Source: Apophysomyces variabilis (lineage: Eukaryota; Mucoromycota; Mucoromycetes; Mucorales; Mucoraceae). From it: 64,000 bases of DNA. A program made the position numbers and the translations under genes. The stretch covers positions 434,001-498,000 of the forward strand of contig MZZL01000398.1 of the NCBI GenBank assembly GCA_002749535.1. The letters run 5' to 3'. The notes below the pieces were generated by a model. That model was not told the DNA's origin. It worked only from the letters and a program-made list of their open reading frames with translations, and did no database searches. Below are positions 45,657 to 56,233 of this stretch, piece by piece (the stretch's first letter is position 1; every line of letters starts with the position of its first letter).

Positions 45657-47973
45657 ACAAACAGCAACTTAAAATGCACGCAATATTCCACCCATTCATC
45701 CGTCGTCGAAAAAAAAACCACTATGATCAAACCGATCAGATCCATACGACCAAAGTATTCATTCAATTAGACCGCGCAAGTCAACAAAGCCACTGACCTG
45801 CCTTAGCAACAAGCATCAATTCTTTTATTTTTATTTTTTCCCTTCGCATTTTTCATCTCTATGGCAACAACAGCATCGTTTCCCCTGTTTATTTCATCTA
45901 TGTACTTTTTCATCCCTATGTAATTTCTTCCTAAACATCTCTTTCTCATTGTTTATATATGTTCAGCTCCCGTTTCTTATACGACAAACAGACAGACAGA
46001 CAAACAATAAATGCTTGATCAGTAAAAAAAATTTTTCAGCTGTTGCATTATGATTCCAGAAAAGGACAACATAATTAGCGGAGAAAAGAATCATTTTGTT
46101 CCCGTAAAAAAACCTCATCTTTGACTTACGTCATGATACCACCTTAGCTTAACACAATTTGGTAACGTGGCCTCTGGACGTAGGACGATCCTACATCACT
46201 TTGCATGAATAGAAAATCGCGTGACACAACCTTTTTCCTCTTTTCTTTGCCCTCGATTTCTTTTATCTTTGTCCACGCCATGTGTTCTTAATAAGATTCA
46301 TTGGTTGTACTTAGCCGCTATTTGGGAAGTTGTGTATCTGGACAGTGAATGAGATTATTATCAGGGTCAGAGCTGTGTGATACCAATTGCTCGTTGAGAA
46401 GCCTTTTCTGATCTTTCTACTGGATTCAGACGTTATATGGTCGTAGTTTCTGAAAGAAAACGATGTGTTCCTGGCGGAGATTAGTTATGATGTCCCACCA
46501 TCTAGATTTCCTAGTTATGGGATAGAGGTTTAACGTGGGAGATTCCAAGCATGAGCAAAACAGCATCAGTAGATGGTGATGCTGGATTCCAAAGATTGTT
46601 CCTTTGGCTATCGCGTGTAACGAGATCCATTCACATATCGCAAAGTTACTTGAGCGTCACAGGTTATAGGATCACAATGTACACCAGTGTCAAGGTCCAA
46701 GAGTACAGAGCCTCCGCATAGCCAATGTATGATTCCACTGACAAAGTCTAAATTTTTGGCATTGTGTCACTTGTCCCGGGATGCACATTTCCTTTTCCTT
46801 TTCCTTTTTTTTTTCTTTCTTTCCAGAAATGAATAGAATAGCTTCCAGACAACTTCCTAATGAATTTGACATTAAGAACAAGAGAGCAAAGATATAGTAG
46901 AGGGTTACCCTTAGGCAATGTAAAGAAAAGGATGAGTCGGTGAGTGAGTGGGTATGAGTCAGTGAGTGATTGAGCGAATATTCAGGTCGCATCTGTAACA
47001 AGGTTGAGCGGAATGTTCTCTACTAATATTGCTCATCCATATATGGTATTTTTCCATCCGAATACTCGGTTTGAGTTCAACTCTTTCCAGAAAGAAACAA
47101 CTTTATTCACAGGGAAAAATGGGAATCGGGTATGCTTTGTTCGATCCCAGGAGGTTCGTCCGTGAGATTCTCTATACGTATGCACTTGACTGGATGGAAA
47201 TAGATACAGTACGTAAGAAAACTCAATGGCCCTGACGCAAAAAGATATGGATTAGCCCTTATGTGGTAAGGAATACGCCGTATTCTTCTAATTTTGGCAT
47301 CGACCAAAAAGCTTGGAGCCATTTCTGTATTGAACGGATAGCGAAACAACAAAGAAAGTAAAGGGGGAAGGGGAGAGGGACAAGCATGTAGATGCTGTTT
47401 CAGCATTCAGCATTGGATCTCATGTCAGTCATGTTTGGAAAAACGACCGACTCATCCAACGCTATTAGTAACAGATAAACGAGAAAGAGCAACTGAAGAT
47501 ATATTCATATCAACAAGATCACTGGTGAATAGGAAAGCTGGCGGTTAGGTTATCCAATACCAGCAAGACGTTGCAAGGATACGCAACTCTTATAGTCGGC
47601 GCCGTCAAAATAAAAAACAAAGTAAGCTGTACATGCTTGCACATCTGCTTGTTCGTATGAGGATCATATCGTAATATGTGCGCAATTCAAAGTGTATTTC
47701 ATCTACCTTACGGATATTAGATACATTGCGTTACGCTATTCCGCATACCAAGGATATCGTCTATATTTCTTCTTGTCTTTCATCTTTTCTAAGCAAAGAA
47801 AGAATAGGAAATACGAGTTCCACTCACACCAACCAAGTGCACCATGCTAGCTCTTGTTCCTGAGATAGACCTTCTTTTTGCACGAGTTGCCGCGGCCCAC
47901 TGGGTACTTCTGCGTCCGAAGCCAGTCACCTGAAAAGACCCGCGCACCACAAAATTGCTCTTCCTTGACTGCC
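45657..47973. other. Intergenic DNA, low-complexity tracts
   Basis: Bases 45660-46030 are an AT-rich, CAGACAGACAGACA-containing stretch with AATAAA near 46006, probably the 3' UTR of the microprotein gene. A CCTTTT tract lies at 46790-46825. Short open frames (46690-47001 minus, 47029-47406 both strands, 47678-47863) have no recognisable content. Confidence 0.4.
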
Positions 47974-48712
47974 ATGGAATCCCACATTATTGACCTGTAT
48001 CCTGATCGAGGACAGATCCACATTGCATTGTTTCGTAATGTCACCAATAGCCCTGAATTACGTCGAAGATTAGTGGAACGTGATCCTACATTGTCTTGTG
48101 CTCTCGTGAACGCGTCGCTGGTAAAAAGACTGCCGTATGCTTACGCAAATCTAATCGGAGGGGCGCTTTTCATTCGGTCTATAAGGTCATGAATGTACGA
48201 CATATCTTATTAGCAATCCATAGAGCCATCCATGATGAGCAACAAAATCTGCTGAAGACTCATAATATACACTCTGAAATCGTTTTCGATTTTTCTTCCA
48301 CCATTCATGTAAGGATACGCAACAAGCAGCCGAAACGGTTGACCAAGCCTTAGATCACTCAATCGCTTCGACGGTTTGGAATTGAGGATACATCCAATGA
48401 TATTGTTGTCATCAAAGTTGGAGGAGAAGCGGCTGAGGTAGGTAGAGCTTAGGTCACAGGCTTTCTCATCAGCAAATTTAGGCGGAGGCCTTTATGCGCA
48501 AGAACATATCAGGCGATCTTGTCCCTTTGAGTCAACTCGCCGAAGTCAGGGATTTGAAGCGTATCCAAAAAGTAATGGGAAACAGACCCTGGGTATATCA
48601 GGCATTGTCGCTAACTTATCCGCGTTAGTATTATCAAACTGGAGGTCATGGAGAAGATGTGAACCTGCTGATGCAGTTGGTGACAGGTGCCATGGCCTTG
48701 AAGGGTTTATAG
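47974..48712 (+). CDS. CGI121: KEOPS/EKC subunit Cgi121 (TPRKB)
   Basis: Cgi121 binds the Bud32 kinase in the KEOPS complex, which makes the t6A modification of ANN-decoding tRNAs, and helps recruit tRNA. Exons 47974-48120, 48186-48308, 48354-48437, 48482-48571 and 48629-48712 join without frame loss to 175 residues, the same as human TPRKB as I recall it. Conserved features: IDLYPDRGQIHIALFRNVTN, ALVNASLVMNVRHILLAIHR, KTHNIHSEIVFDFSS, RRFGIEDTSNDIVVIKV, and the C-terminal helix ending AMALKGL. Introns are 45-65 bp. The start is the first ATG of the exon and gives the expected N-terminus. Confidence 0.92.
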
Positions 48713-49119
48713 TTTTTTTATACATCCCAAAGATCAACATTAGCCATTAACATATATCCCCAACAAAAGAAAGACATTTCTAGGCTGATCTTTAAACCTG
48801 TTTCATCGCTTGAGGTCTCATTGGCGATCTATGATACAAGTGCCGTATGTCCCTTAACCCCATTCATTTTTGTGTCTGGTTTTCCAGGATTTGCATTGCT
48901 CTCTGGATATTGTGCCCTGACGTGAGGTGAATTCTACGTTGATGGAGAGGCGTTCCTGCATCAGTTAATGAACAGAAGGATGCATTGCGTAATAATGCAT
49001 GCTACTCCATAGGGTCTCTTTTCCTGCTTCGACTCGCAGATTTATCTTTTTTTTTTTTCAGACGCCCTCCATTGGCACCAAGGGAATTATTGCTTCTTTC
49101 GTTGTGTTTGTGCGTGTAT
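48713..49119. other. Spacer with possible orphan exons
   Basis: A pair of exon-like segments, 48784-48844 and 48888-48920, can be joined by a GTATGT...TTCCAG intron into an open frame ending DLHCSLDIVP. No family or upstream start was found, so this may be debris. Weak similarity to copy A of the interspersed repeat may begin near 49000. Confidence 0.3.
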
Positions 49120-49866
49120 CGTACCATATAATTATCAGTTCATGCGAATTCTACCTTTGCGTTGTCTCATCCCTGTATTGTTGTTATCTATGACACATCG
49201 ATTGATTTCCTGTCAATGGCTGTGATTTTTGGTCTCAGTAATCTGGACTATCAAGGAGCGCAGGAGATAGCTTATGTTTTCATTCTTTGGCTCTGTCCTT
49301 CACAGAAATCCCTGCTATGCACTTTGACTTATAACATATATTGAATAGCTTCAACTTTATATTTAGTCTACGAGACCTGTGATCAAACCAGCTGGTCGAG
49401 CAATTTAACTTCTTGTGTCCCATTCGCTTCGCAAAGAATCCGCATGTCGCGCTATAACCCACACTGTATCAACATCCTTTCAAGTCCTCACTAGGTACTG
49501 GATTCTCCATTTCCTCTACAGTGTGTTATAAAGAAATGGGTTGTTCCTTGCCCATATGCGCTTTCCGAGCGAGCCAGCCAGTACAGGGCGCGTTACAGGT
49601 CCCTACTGTTAGGTAGGAACACCCTTCAGGGTTAGCTAAACACATCAGCGTATGATCCCCGTTTAATAACCGTGAATATCTTGTATATGCTAGCCTAAGG
49701 GCTTCTGCGGGCACTAAAAGATCAAGTTCATGTCGGGTGTGATACGTTTTCCACACAATTGATTCACTAGCGATGCATATTTATATTCTTTTTAGCGCAA
49801 ATTCAGTCCCTTTTATCGACTCAGATATATTCTGAGTAGCCTAAAATCATGCAATTAACAATATTC
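49120..49866 (+). repeat. Interspersed repeat, long copy B
   Basis: Diverged direct copy of 41390-42151. Matching blocks in the same order include the TGTTGT-ATC-AT-GACA start, the TTCTTTGG/TTC-TTTGGCTCTGTC segment, CTTTCAAGTCCTC, the TAGGTAGGAACACCCTTCAGGGTTAG block, and GATGCATATTTATATTCTTTTTAGCG before the AAC-ATATT end. It lacks several of the GTAAGT motifs of copy A, so it is older or degraded. Its right end lies only about 10 bp from the stop codon of the next (minus-strand) gene. Confidence 0.7.
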
Positions 49867-49875
49867 TGGGGGCAA

Positions 49876-51446
49876 TCACAGTTTGCTTTTTGTGGTATCA
49901 AGATCACCCTGATCTACTATTCTTAGGGCAAAATGGGCAATAGGCTTAAACCGTGCAGCGTAATGGTGAGCTTCAGCTGAGGAGGCTTGTTTGCGTGCAA
50001 TGCGAGCAGCAACGCCCTGAAGAATAACCGACAGCTACGTTTTGCTACGTAAGATTCCTATCATAATTTAAACGGCACATACCCTGAAAAAGGAGAATGC
50101 TACGGCAAATGCCCAGCGGTCTATCGGAAAAGGTATGCCCGATTTTGCGCAATAGATTTGCATCAGCTCATCCGGGCCAGGGATAGGCAGTTCCTTCAGG
50201 TCGCTTAATCCCATAAGACCTATATCCGAGGAGAAGTAGAAGGGCTGCAAAAGGTTAGACAGGTCAGACAGAGGATGCCCGATAGTGGATAGTTCCCAAT
50301 CGAGTATTCCTATAACACGTGGTTCTGTTGGATGGAAGACCTTGTAAAAAAAATTAGCATTCCATAATTCGACGCGAAGGATAATAGCATACCAGGTTGT
50401 CAATCTAAAAGTCATGAGATTTTTTTAAAGTGTTCCTTCTTGGCTTACTATTACCTTATAGTCACCATGAGCAATCGTCGCCTTATCGGGAACCTGGTTC
50501 TTCTTAAACCAAGTGATCATGTCATCCAATCGAGGGACTGGGCCAACCAGCTCGTCGGTCTCAGTATCTTTGACAGCAGCCTGGATTTGACTAACTTTAT
50601 AGAGAGATTTCATTTGGCGATCATAAAATCCTGAGCTTCTCCCATAGTCACCAAGACCTATGGCTGCATAATCAACCTGATGTAGTTTAGCAAGGGTCTC
50701 GATTGCTGAAATCCAGCTAGCAGAATAAAAGATTAGAATAGGTAACCGCGGGATTAAGAGCAGTATTCCGAAATACCATTTTCTACGCTCCTCAAAGGAC
50801 AATTTCAGCATTCGCACATCGGAGAAGATACGACCGTGAAGAAATTCCATAACCTAAGGCATCTGTTACCAATTGCCTGATGTAAAGCGTGCATCACCAA
50901 TTGTTTTGCCGCTTACATAGAATGGTGTACCAATTACTGAAGTGTCCTCACACAAAGCATAGACTTTGGGAACAGGCACGGTCGTAGATGTTCCGAGTGC
51001 CTTAATGATGCGATACTCACGTTCCACTGCATGTGCAGTGGATGTCATGAGCGATCCAGGAGGTTTCTTGCGAAGCACATATTGCTGCATGCTAGTATAC
51101 GAGCACGTTAATATATCGGCCCTAGATCGGCTTATTTCCACTTACTTGCCGTCTTTCAATAAGTAGGTTGGGTTCGATTGACCCAGTTTAAATTGACTGA
51201 CTTGCAAAGGTCTGGAGAACCCAGGAACATTTTTGACAAGGTATTCTTCCAGAATGGCGATGTTCAATTCATGACTGGATTGGGCATGAGGTGGATAAGT
51301 TTTGAGCGCGCGAAAGAAGTCAGGGACAAGAAAGGAAAGACAGGGGAAGGAGCAAGTGTTATTTTTTCTAGTAAGTATACATACCCCGTTCGGATATCGG
51401 AGGTAGATTGACCATCCTCAAATGATGAAGTGTTTTTCTTCGTCAT
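49876..51446 (-). CDS. Aminoglycoside-phosphotransferase-fold kinase, ACAD10/11 N-domain-like
   Basis: Protein-kinase-like fold of the APH/choline kinase family. In animals and some fungi this domain is fused to an acyl-CoA dehydrogenase (ACAD10/11), where it phosphorylates 4-hydroxyacyl-CoAs. Start at 51446 ([13 protein letters not shown]). Segments in order: [25 protein letters not shown] (ATP-binding Lys), [14 protein letters not shown] (Glu), [36 protein letters not shown] (catalytic HGD..N), [20 protein letters not shown] (metal-binding DWE). After an intron at about 50020-50090 comes [16 protein letters not shown] and the end at 49876. No dehydrogenase part follows, so it is a stand-alone kinase domain. 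At least six exons. Substrate is unknown. Confidence 0.85.
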
Positions 51447-51985
51447 GGTCAAGGAACAAGAAAGGCCTTCAAAGCTTGAATGTTGTGCCGAATTGCTGGG
51501 TTTTTGTGGGGGCGAACTTTATGCGGTTATGGTGAATTCGGATGACAAATGGAGTGTCACAGCAGAAACGCCGCCGTCACCATTTACAGGGCTGATTACC
51601 ATTTTCGGAAGCGGCAGAATGAATGGTCTGTTCGTAGCACTTTTGCAATCCACGAAATAGATCGCTACTCCTGATACAATGTAACCAGAACTAAAAACCC
51701 TAAACTCCCTTGCTCCTTACCCTTGTCTCATCAGGCGGCACGATCATCGAGCTAGTTATATGCAAATCGAACAATTAATATGCTCTATAGGAGAAGCTTT
51801 GACGAGCTCACGTATTTTCTTTATGCTCTCCCTAATGCAGCTCGCTTCCTACAAAGATTTTACCGGCTCCCTTTTCCCCTCTTATCACGTTTGTCTTCTT
51901 TCTTATCTCCTACCAAAGGCCATGTTGGAAAGTTTAAAAATTTCGTCTAACCGCTAGCTTTTCTTTCCGATTCACTGGAACGGAC

Positions 51986-53776
51986 ATGACCCATCTTAGC
52001 GATTTCAGCTTTTTACGTGAGTTGAACACGACTATGCTTCCATATCCCATCTCACACATCACACCTTTGCTTTTCTTTTCTTCCAGAAAGAGCAGTTTCA
52101 TTAACTTATCTCTTTGCTTGGTATGTCTACCGTGTTTGGACGTTAGACAGATTCAATTGTATAAGACCAAGCAAGCTCCGACAAGGAGAGCTAAAAGGCA
52201 TTGTATCACTACTGATTCTAATTATGCTGCCGTTTCAATTATCCTACGGTAATATGCTACTTTACTTATATAATCAGCATTAACCTGGATTCAGATATCA
52301 TTTCATGCAAAATCAAATATAGCGAAGGTTACGTGGATCTATTTGGGCATATCATCGCAAAACCAGAAATCTTCTGGAGTGCAGAAAACCGAGCACTTGT
52401 TTCGCCGTCTGGTAATTCCTCTAATAGAGTAAACGTGCTCAATTCTGATTTTCGAACTTTTTTTCTCCCATATATCTAGATTATGGTGTATGCTTGGGTT
52501 TCTCACTGCAAGCGTAAGTAATGCGATGTCTAAAGCCATGGAAGATGATAATAACTATTTTTTAGTGGCACACTTCTACTGATGCAATGTTTTTGGAATT
52601 ACCTCGCCAACGCTGTAGCTGGAGCACGATTTATGAGTAGCAAAGAGTTTGTATTCTATATTGTCTGGTAAAGTAATGGAATGTAACAATTGCTTGATCG
52701 TCCTCACAGAGAAACTAGGTCTCTCGCAAGCATTGTTATGTTTCCTGTACTGCAATACAATTTCTCTAGAGATATATACGACCATACTTACAAAGAAATC
52801 ATGCCACAACTTGTTTATGCGTGTGGTAAGCATAACTCAAACCAAAGACGAGTGATTCTTTGTTTATTTATGTTAATTATGTAGAACTGTTCATTGTCTC
52901 TATGCTTGGTGTCCATTCTCACACCCGTTTCAACAAGATCCTCAGTAATTCACAAGGGTCAAGTAATGCTCGATTTGTTACTCATAGAATTCGGTACTTT
53001 CAGGTATGGTTTATTCGTTGATTGTACACTTTTATTGAATAAGTTTAACAGGAGTTAAACATGATACTTTCTGCTGCACTTCTTCTTGATTCTGTATCTT
53101 TAATTACCTTGTGTGCCGATGGTCTCACCGGAAGAAAATGGCTGAACGCTCACAAATTTTCGGCAGATCTACTGATTTGCAACAGTGCGTAATTAGGACG
53201 CCTATCATTTTGAGATATCGCTGACTAATCCTCTTCACAGTTAATGTAACGTCCATCATCGTATGGATTATTGTTACCCTGATCTTTCATCCAAAGCCCA
53301 GCAACAATTCAATCAATGGGAACTCTCATGCTAATCAACAACAGCACGACTTTTTAGTGCCGGCTAGTCTTCGCCCTCATGGAGCATCGATGCAAATGCA
53401 ATGTTCTCAGGAATCTGGTATCCTGTGCTATTCGGTCGTTACCATGGAGCAGAATAATCAAAGTTCAAATCAGCAGAAACCTAGACAAACCCTTTCCCCT
53501 ATTGACACTCGTCATCCGCATTCTGTGGTCTCTTCTGGTCCACCGACTTCGTCAACCCTAGTCTCAGTACATAAACCACGTCAAGGATCAACAGACAAGA
53601 CGGCCTCGATGCCCCTACCCTCATTAAACGAATCCACTGTAAGCAGTCGTGCTGAAGTCATGATTGGCATCAATCCGCAGGCTGAATGGGACGATGAAGT
53701 TCAACATTCTTCAGACGTACAACTTGTCCATCGTAACAAAGAATTCCCAAGGTCATTATCCAATGAATCACTGTGA
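51986..53776 (+). CDS. Seven-transmembrane protein with long cytosolic tail
   Basis: Start at 51986 (MTHLSDFSF). Small exons then encode successive hydrophobic helices: RAVSLTYLFAWYVYRVWTL, KGIVSLLILIMLPFQLSY, CLGFSLQASGTLLLMQCFWN, EFVFYIVW, SLASIVMFPVLQYN, ELFIVSMLGVHSHTRFN, ILSAALLLDSVSLITLCADG, and INVTSIIVWIIVTLIFHPKP. The last exon (about 53240-53776) adds a tail of about 150 residues rich in Ser, Gln and Pro with no domain seen. The helix pattern and the WTLDRF and SHTRFN loops resemble the membrane half of fungal 7TM-RGS receptors as I know them, but no RGS domain is present. A G-protein-linked receptor is likely but unproven. Confidence 0.75.
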
Positions 53777-56233
53777 ATATTATCGTATTCTCTATCTATC
53801 TATCTTAGCTCCTTAATCTTTACAAAAATATCACCCTACATCAAGATTAAACCTAATTGTTTAATAAAGTAACGTTCGGAATTACCAGTTAGAGTTGAGG
53901 CTTTGACATAAACCTTACTGGACCATTGAAACTTTAAATCATCTATGGTGCTTGATAACATGTTCTTATTGACAACTGTCTTCTTCTTTACATTAACAAG
54001 CAGTCATGCCGAACTTCGTGAAAACATTTCTGCAGAAAAGTTTGCTTGCGGAATATATAACAATAATTTCACCGTGCACCTTACAATAATGATATCATTT
54101 TTTCTTTCGTAAAGTATTTGTTCACTGTTACGGGGTACTACCCTAACAAGGGGTACAGTGTCAGCACGGACGAACTTCTCTTTTTATCGTAGTGATGAGA
54201 GTAGCATTGCCGCGGGTTACTAGAACGGAGATTCCGCCGTATTTAGATATGCCCCTTACGAGATAAGTTCTGAGAAAAACTTGGCCCAAACATCCCAGAA
54301 CGCCATTGACCAGACCTTAAGTTTATGGAAACAGGAACTCAGCAGTAGAATGCACCCAAAAGTCGGATGATCAATAGGTTGGATCATACAACAAGGCTAT
54401 ATATCGGTTAGCTGTAACCTAGCCCTCAGCTGATGCAGAAGTATAGCTCGTAAGGGTTGCTCATAATTAATATATTCCTACTTACTCCAAAGGATGTTTT
54501 TGGCAATTACCAGGAGACATGCATTACTCTATCATTTAGTAGGCCAGAAAGAAAGAACAAGGGTTGGATAAAACCAGGTCATGTCATAGTATAACTTATT
54601 GTAGACATGTAGGTACACATTGTTCCCTTAAGATTTTGTGATGACATGACGACATGGAGTACGTTTGCAACTAGACAATGGTTTACCTACTTAATGGGAT
54701 TGGGAAAAACAAGCATCAGCAGAACCCTTTGAGGTAGGGTCAGTCACAGAGTTAAATGACTCCTTCTGTAAATAAGGGTCAATCCTGAATTAGAATTCTA
54801 TTTTTCTGGTCTTTGAAACCTTCGCTACGAAAAGGTCAATGTTGTAGATTTAAGTTCACTTGATAAAGTACAATCAAATGGAACGCAAACTTCTTCCTCT
54901 TGGGTTGTAGTCAACTTACTATTTTTAACATAAGATAAATTCCATAAGAGTACGCTGGTGTGCCATACGGGATTGACCTTGACTGAATAGTACAGTTTTC
55001 AAGAGCAAGAGTTTGAGAATGCAAACGCATCTCAGAAACCAACAGTGGCTAATACCATAATCAAGCACTTTTAGCAATTATTCAAAAGTTAGCTTGAATA
55101 GAAAATAGTACGCGACATATGATATCCCTCACTTAAACGTAGCTTTGGAGCTATTAAATCAGGAAAATGATATTATGTCAGCGTTGCTCAAGAAGGTACG
55201 CAGTCATGATTCTGGTTTTCGCTTGGAACTTCAGAACATAACTATTACTCTGCTTGTTCACAAGTTAATTTGTTCGCTGATTGCAAATCGTACGTCATTA
55301 TTAAGCATTGTTTGGCGCAAGCAATGATTGAGTTTTTACAGTGCAAAAGATACCACCTATTGAACAGATATATACAATGGACAATGGATATTCGTTATTA
55401 ATACCTTGGTTGTGCAGGGACATCTGGGAGTGGCAAGAGAATATAAAGATGAGTGACAGCATGTTTAAATAAACGTCGTTTCTTTTCACTTACCTAGTGT
55501 AAGGACAAGGGAGCTAGTTGCACAACAAAGATGATTCGGTGTAGAGGTCATGCATGCTGAACGAGCAAAGAGAAAATATCAATTATCCTGTATGAATCCT
55601 AATTGGAGTGTTTACGACGTTTTCCATCTCTTTGTACACGACATTGTCATTTCTACCCTGTACAGCGGGTTGAACTTGATTTTTGTTTCTAAAATATAGT
55701 CCAAGCAGGCTCAAATGATGAGGCTTTCGCTGATTCTCTCTCTCTCTGGAACAAGTCACATGCAAGCTCTGTTTCCCCTTTATCAGGTCGATTTTCTTGG
55801 TGTCTCGGATATGCACTATAGTTACTGCGATGACATACTAAGTCTGCCATTTTTTCTGGTACTCACAATCTGAGTCTTTTCCTCGTATGAAGTGTATTTC
55901 CAATGATTTAGTGGAATTCTTTTATTGAAGGATTGGATTAATTACAGAAGAAGCGGAGACTCGGACCGGCCCGCTTGTCCTTTTTCTTTCTTAAATTGGA
56001 TAAGTTTACTGTTTCTCTGTCTGCCTATTTTCGGACAAATAAAGGCCAAAGGATGGTAAGACTGTATAAAAGTGTTTGGTATCTCATATCATTGGTTTAA
56101 CCTTTTACGGATAAAAAAATCAGCGTGCGGTGCAGATACCGAGTCCGATGTTCGGTGATTCGAACTTCGGGTCTCCCTTTTTTTTCATTCCACCTTTTTT
56201 TTTTTTTTCTTTGTTGTTTTCGCGTGCCACATC
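53777..56233. other. Intergenic DNA, about 2.5 kb, no gene recognised
   Basis: There are no coherent open frames. A TCTATCTATCTATC tract lies at 53790-53804. The stretch at 54127-54170 (CGGGGTACTACCCTAACAAGGGG...) could belong to an LTR but I found no partner copy. Bases 56165-56233 are T-rich leader for the PHD-protein gene. Confidence 0.45.

Noticed and set aside
54120..54480. Possible LTR around TGTTACGGGGTACTACC
   Set aside because: No second copy, no matching end and no target duplication could be found by eye.
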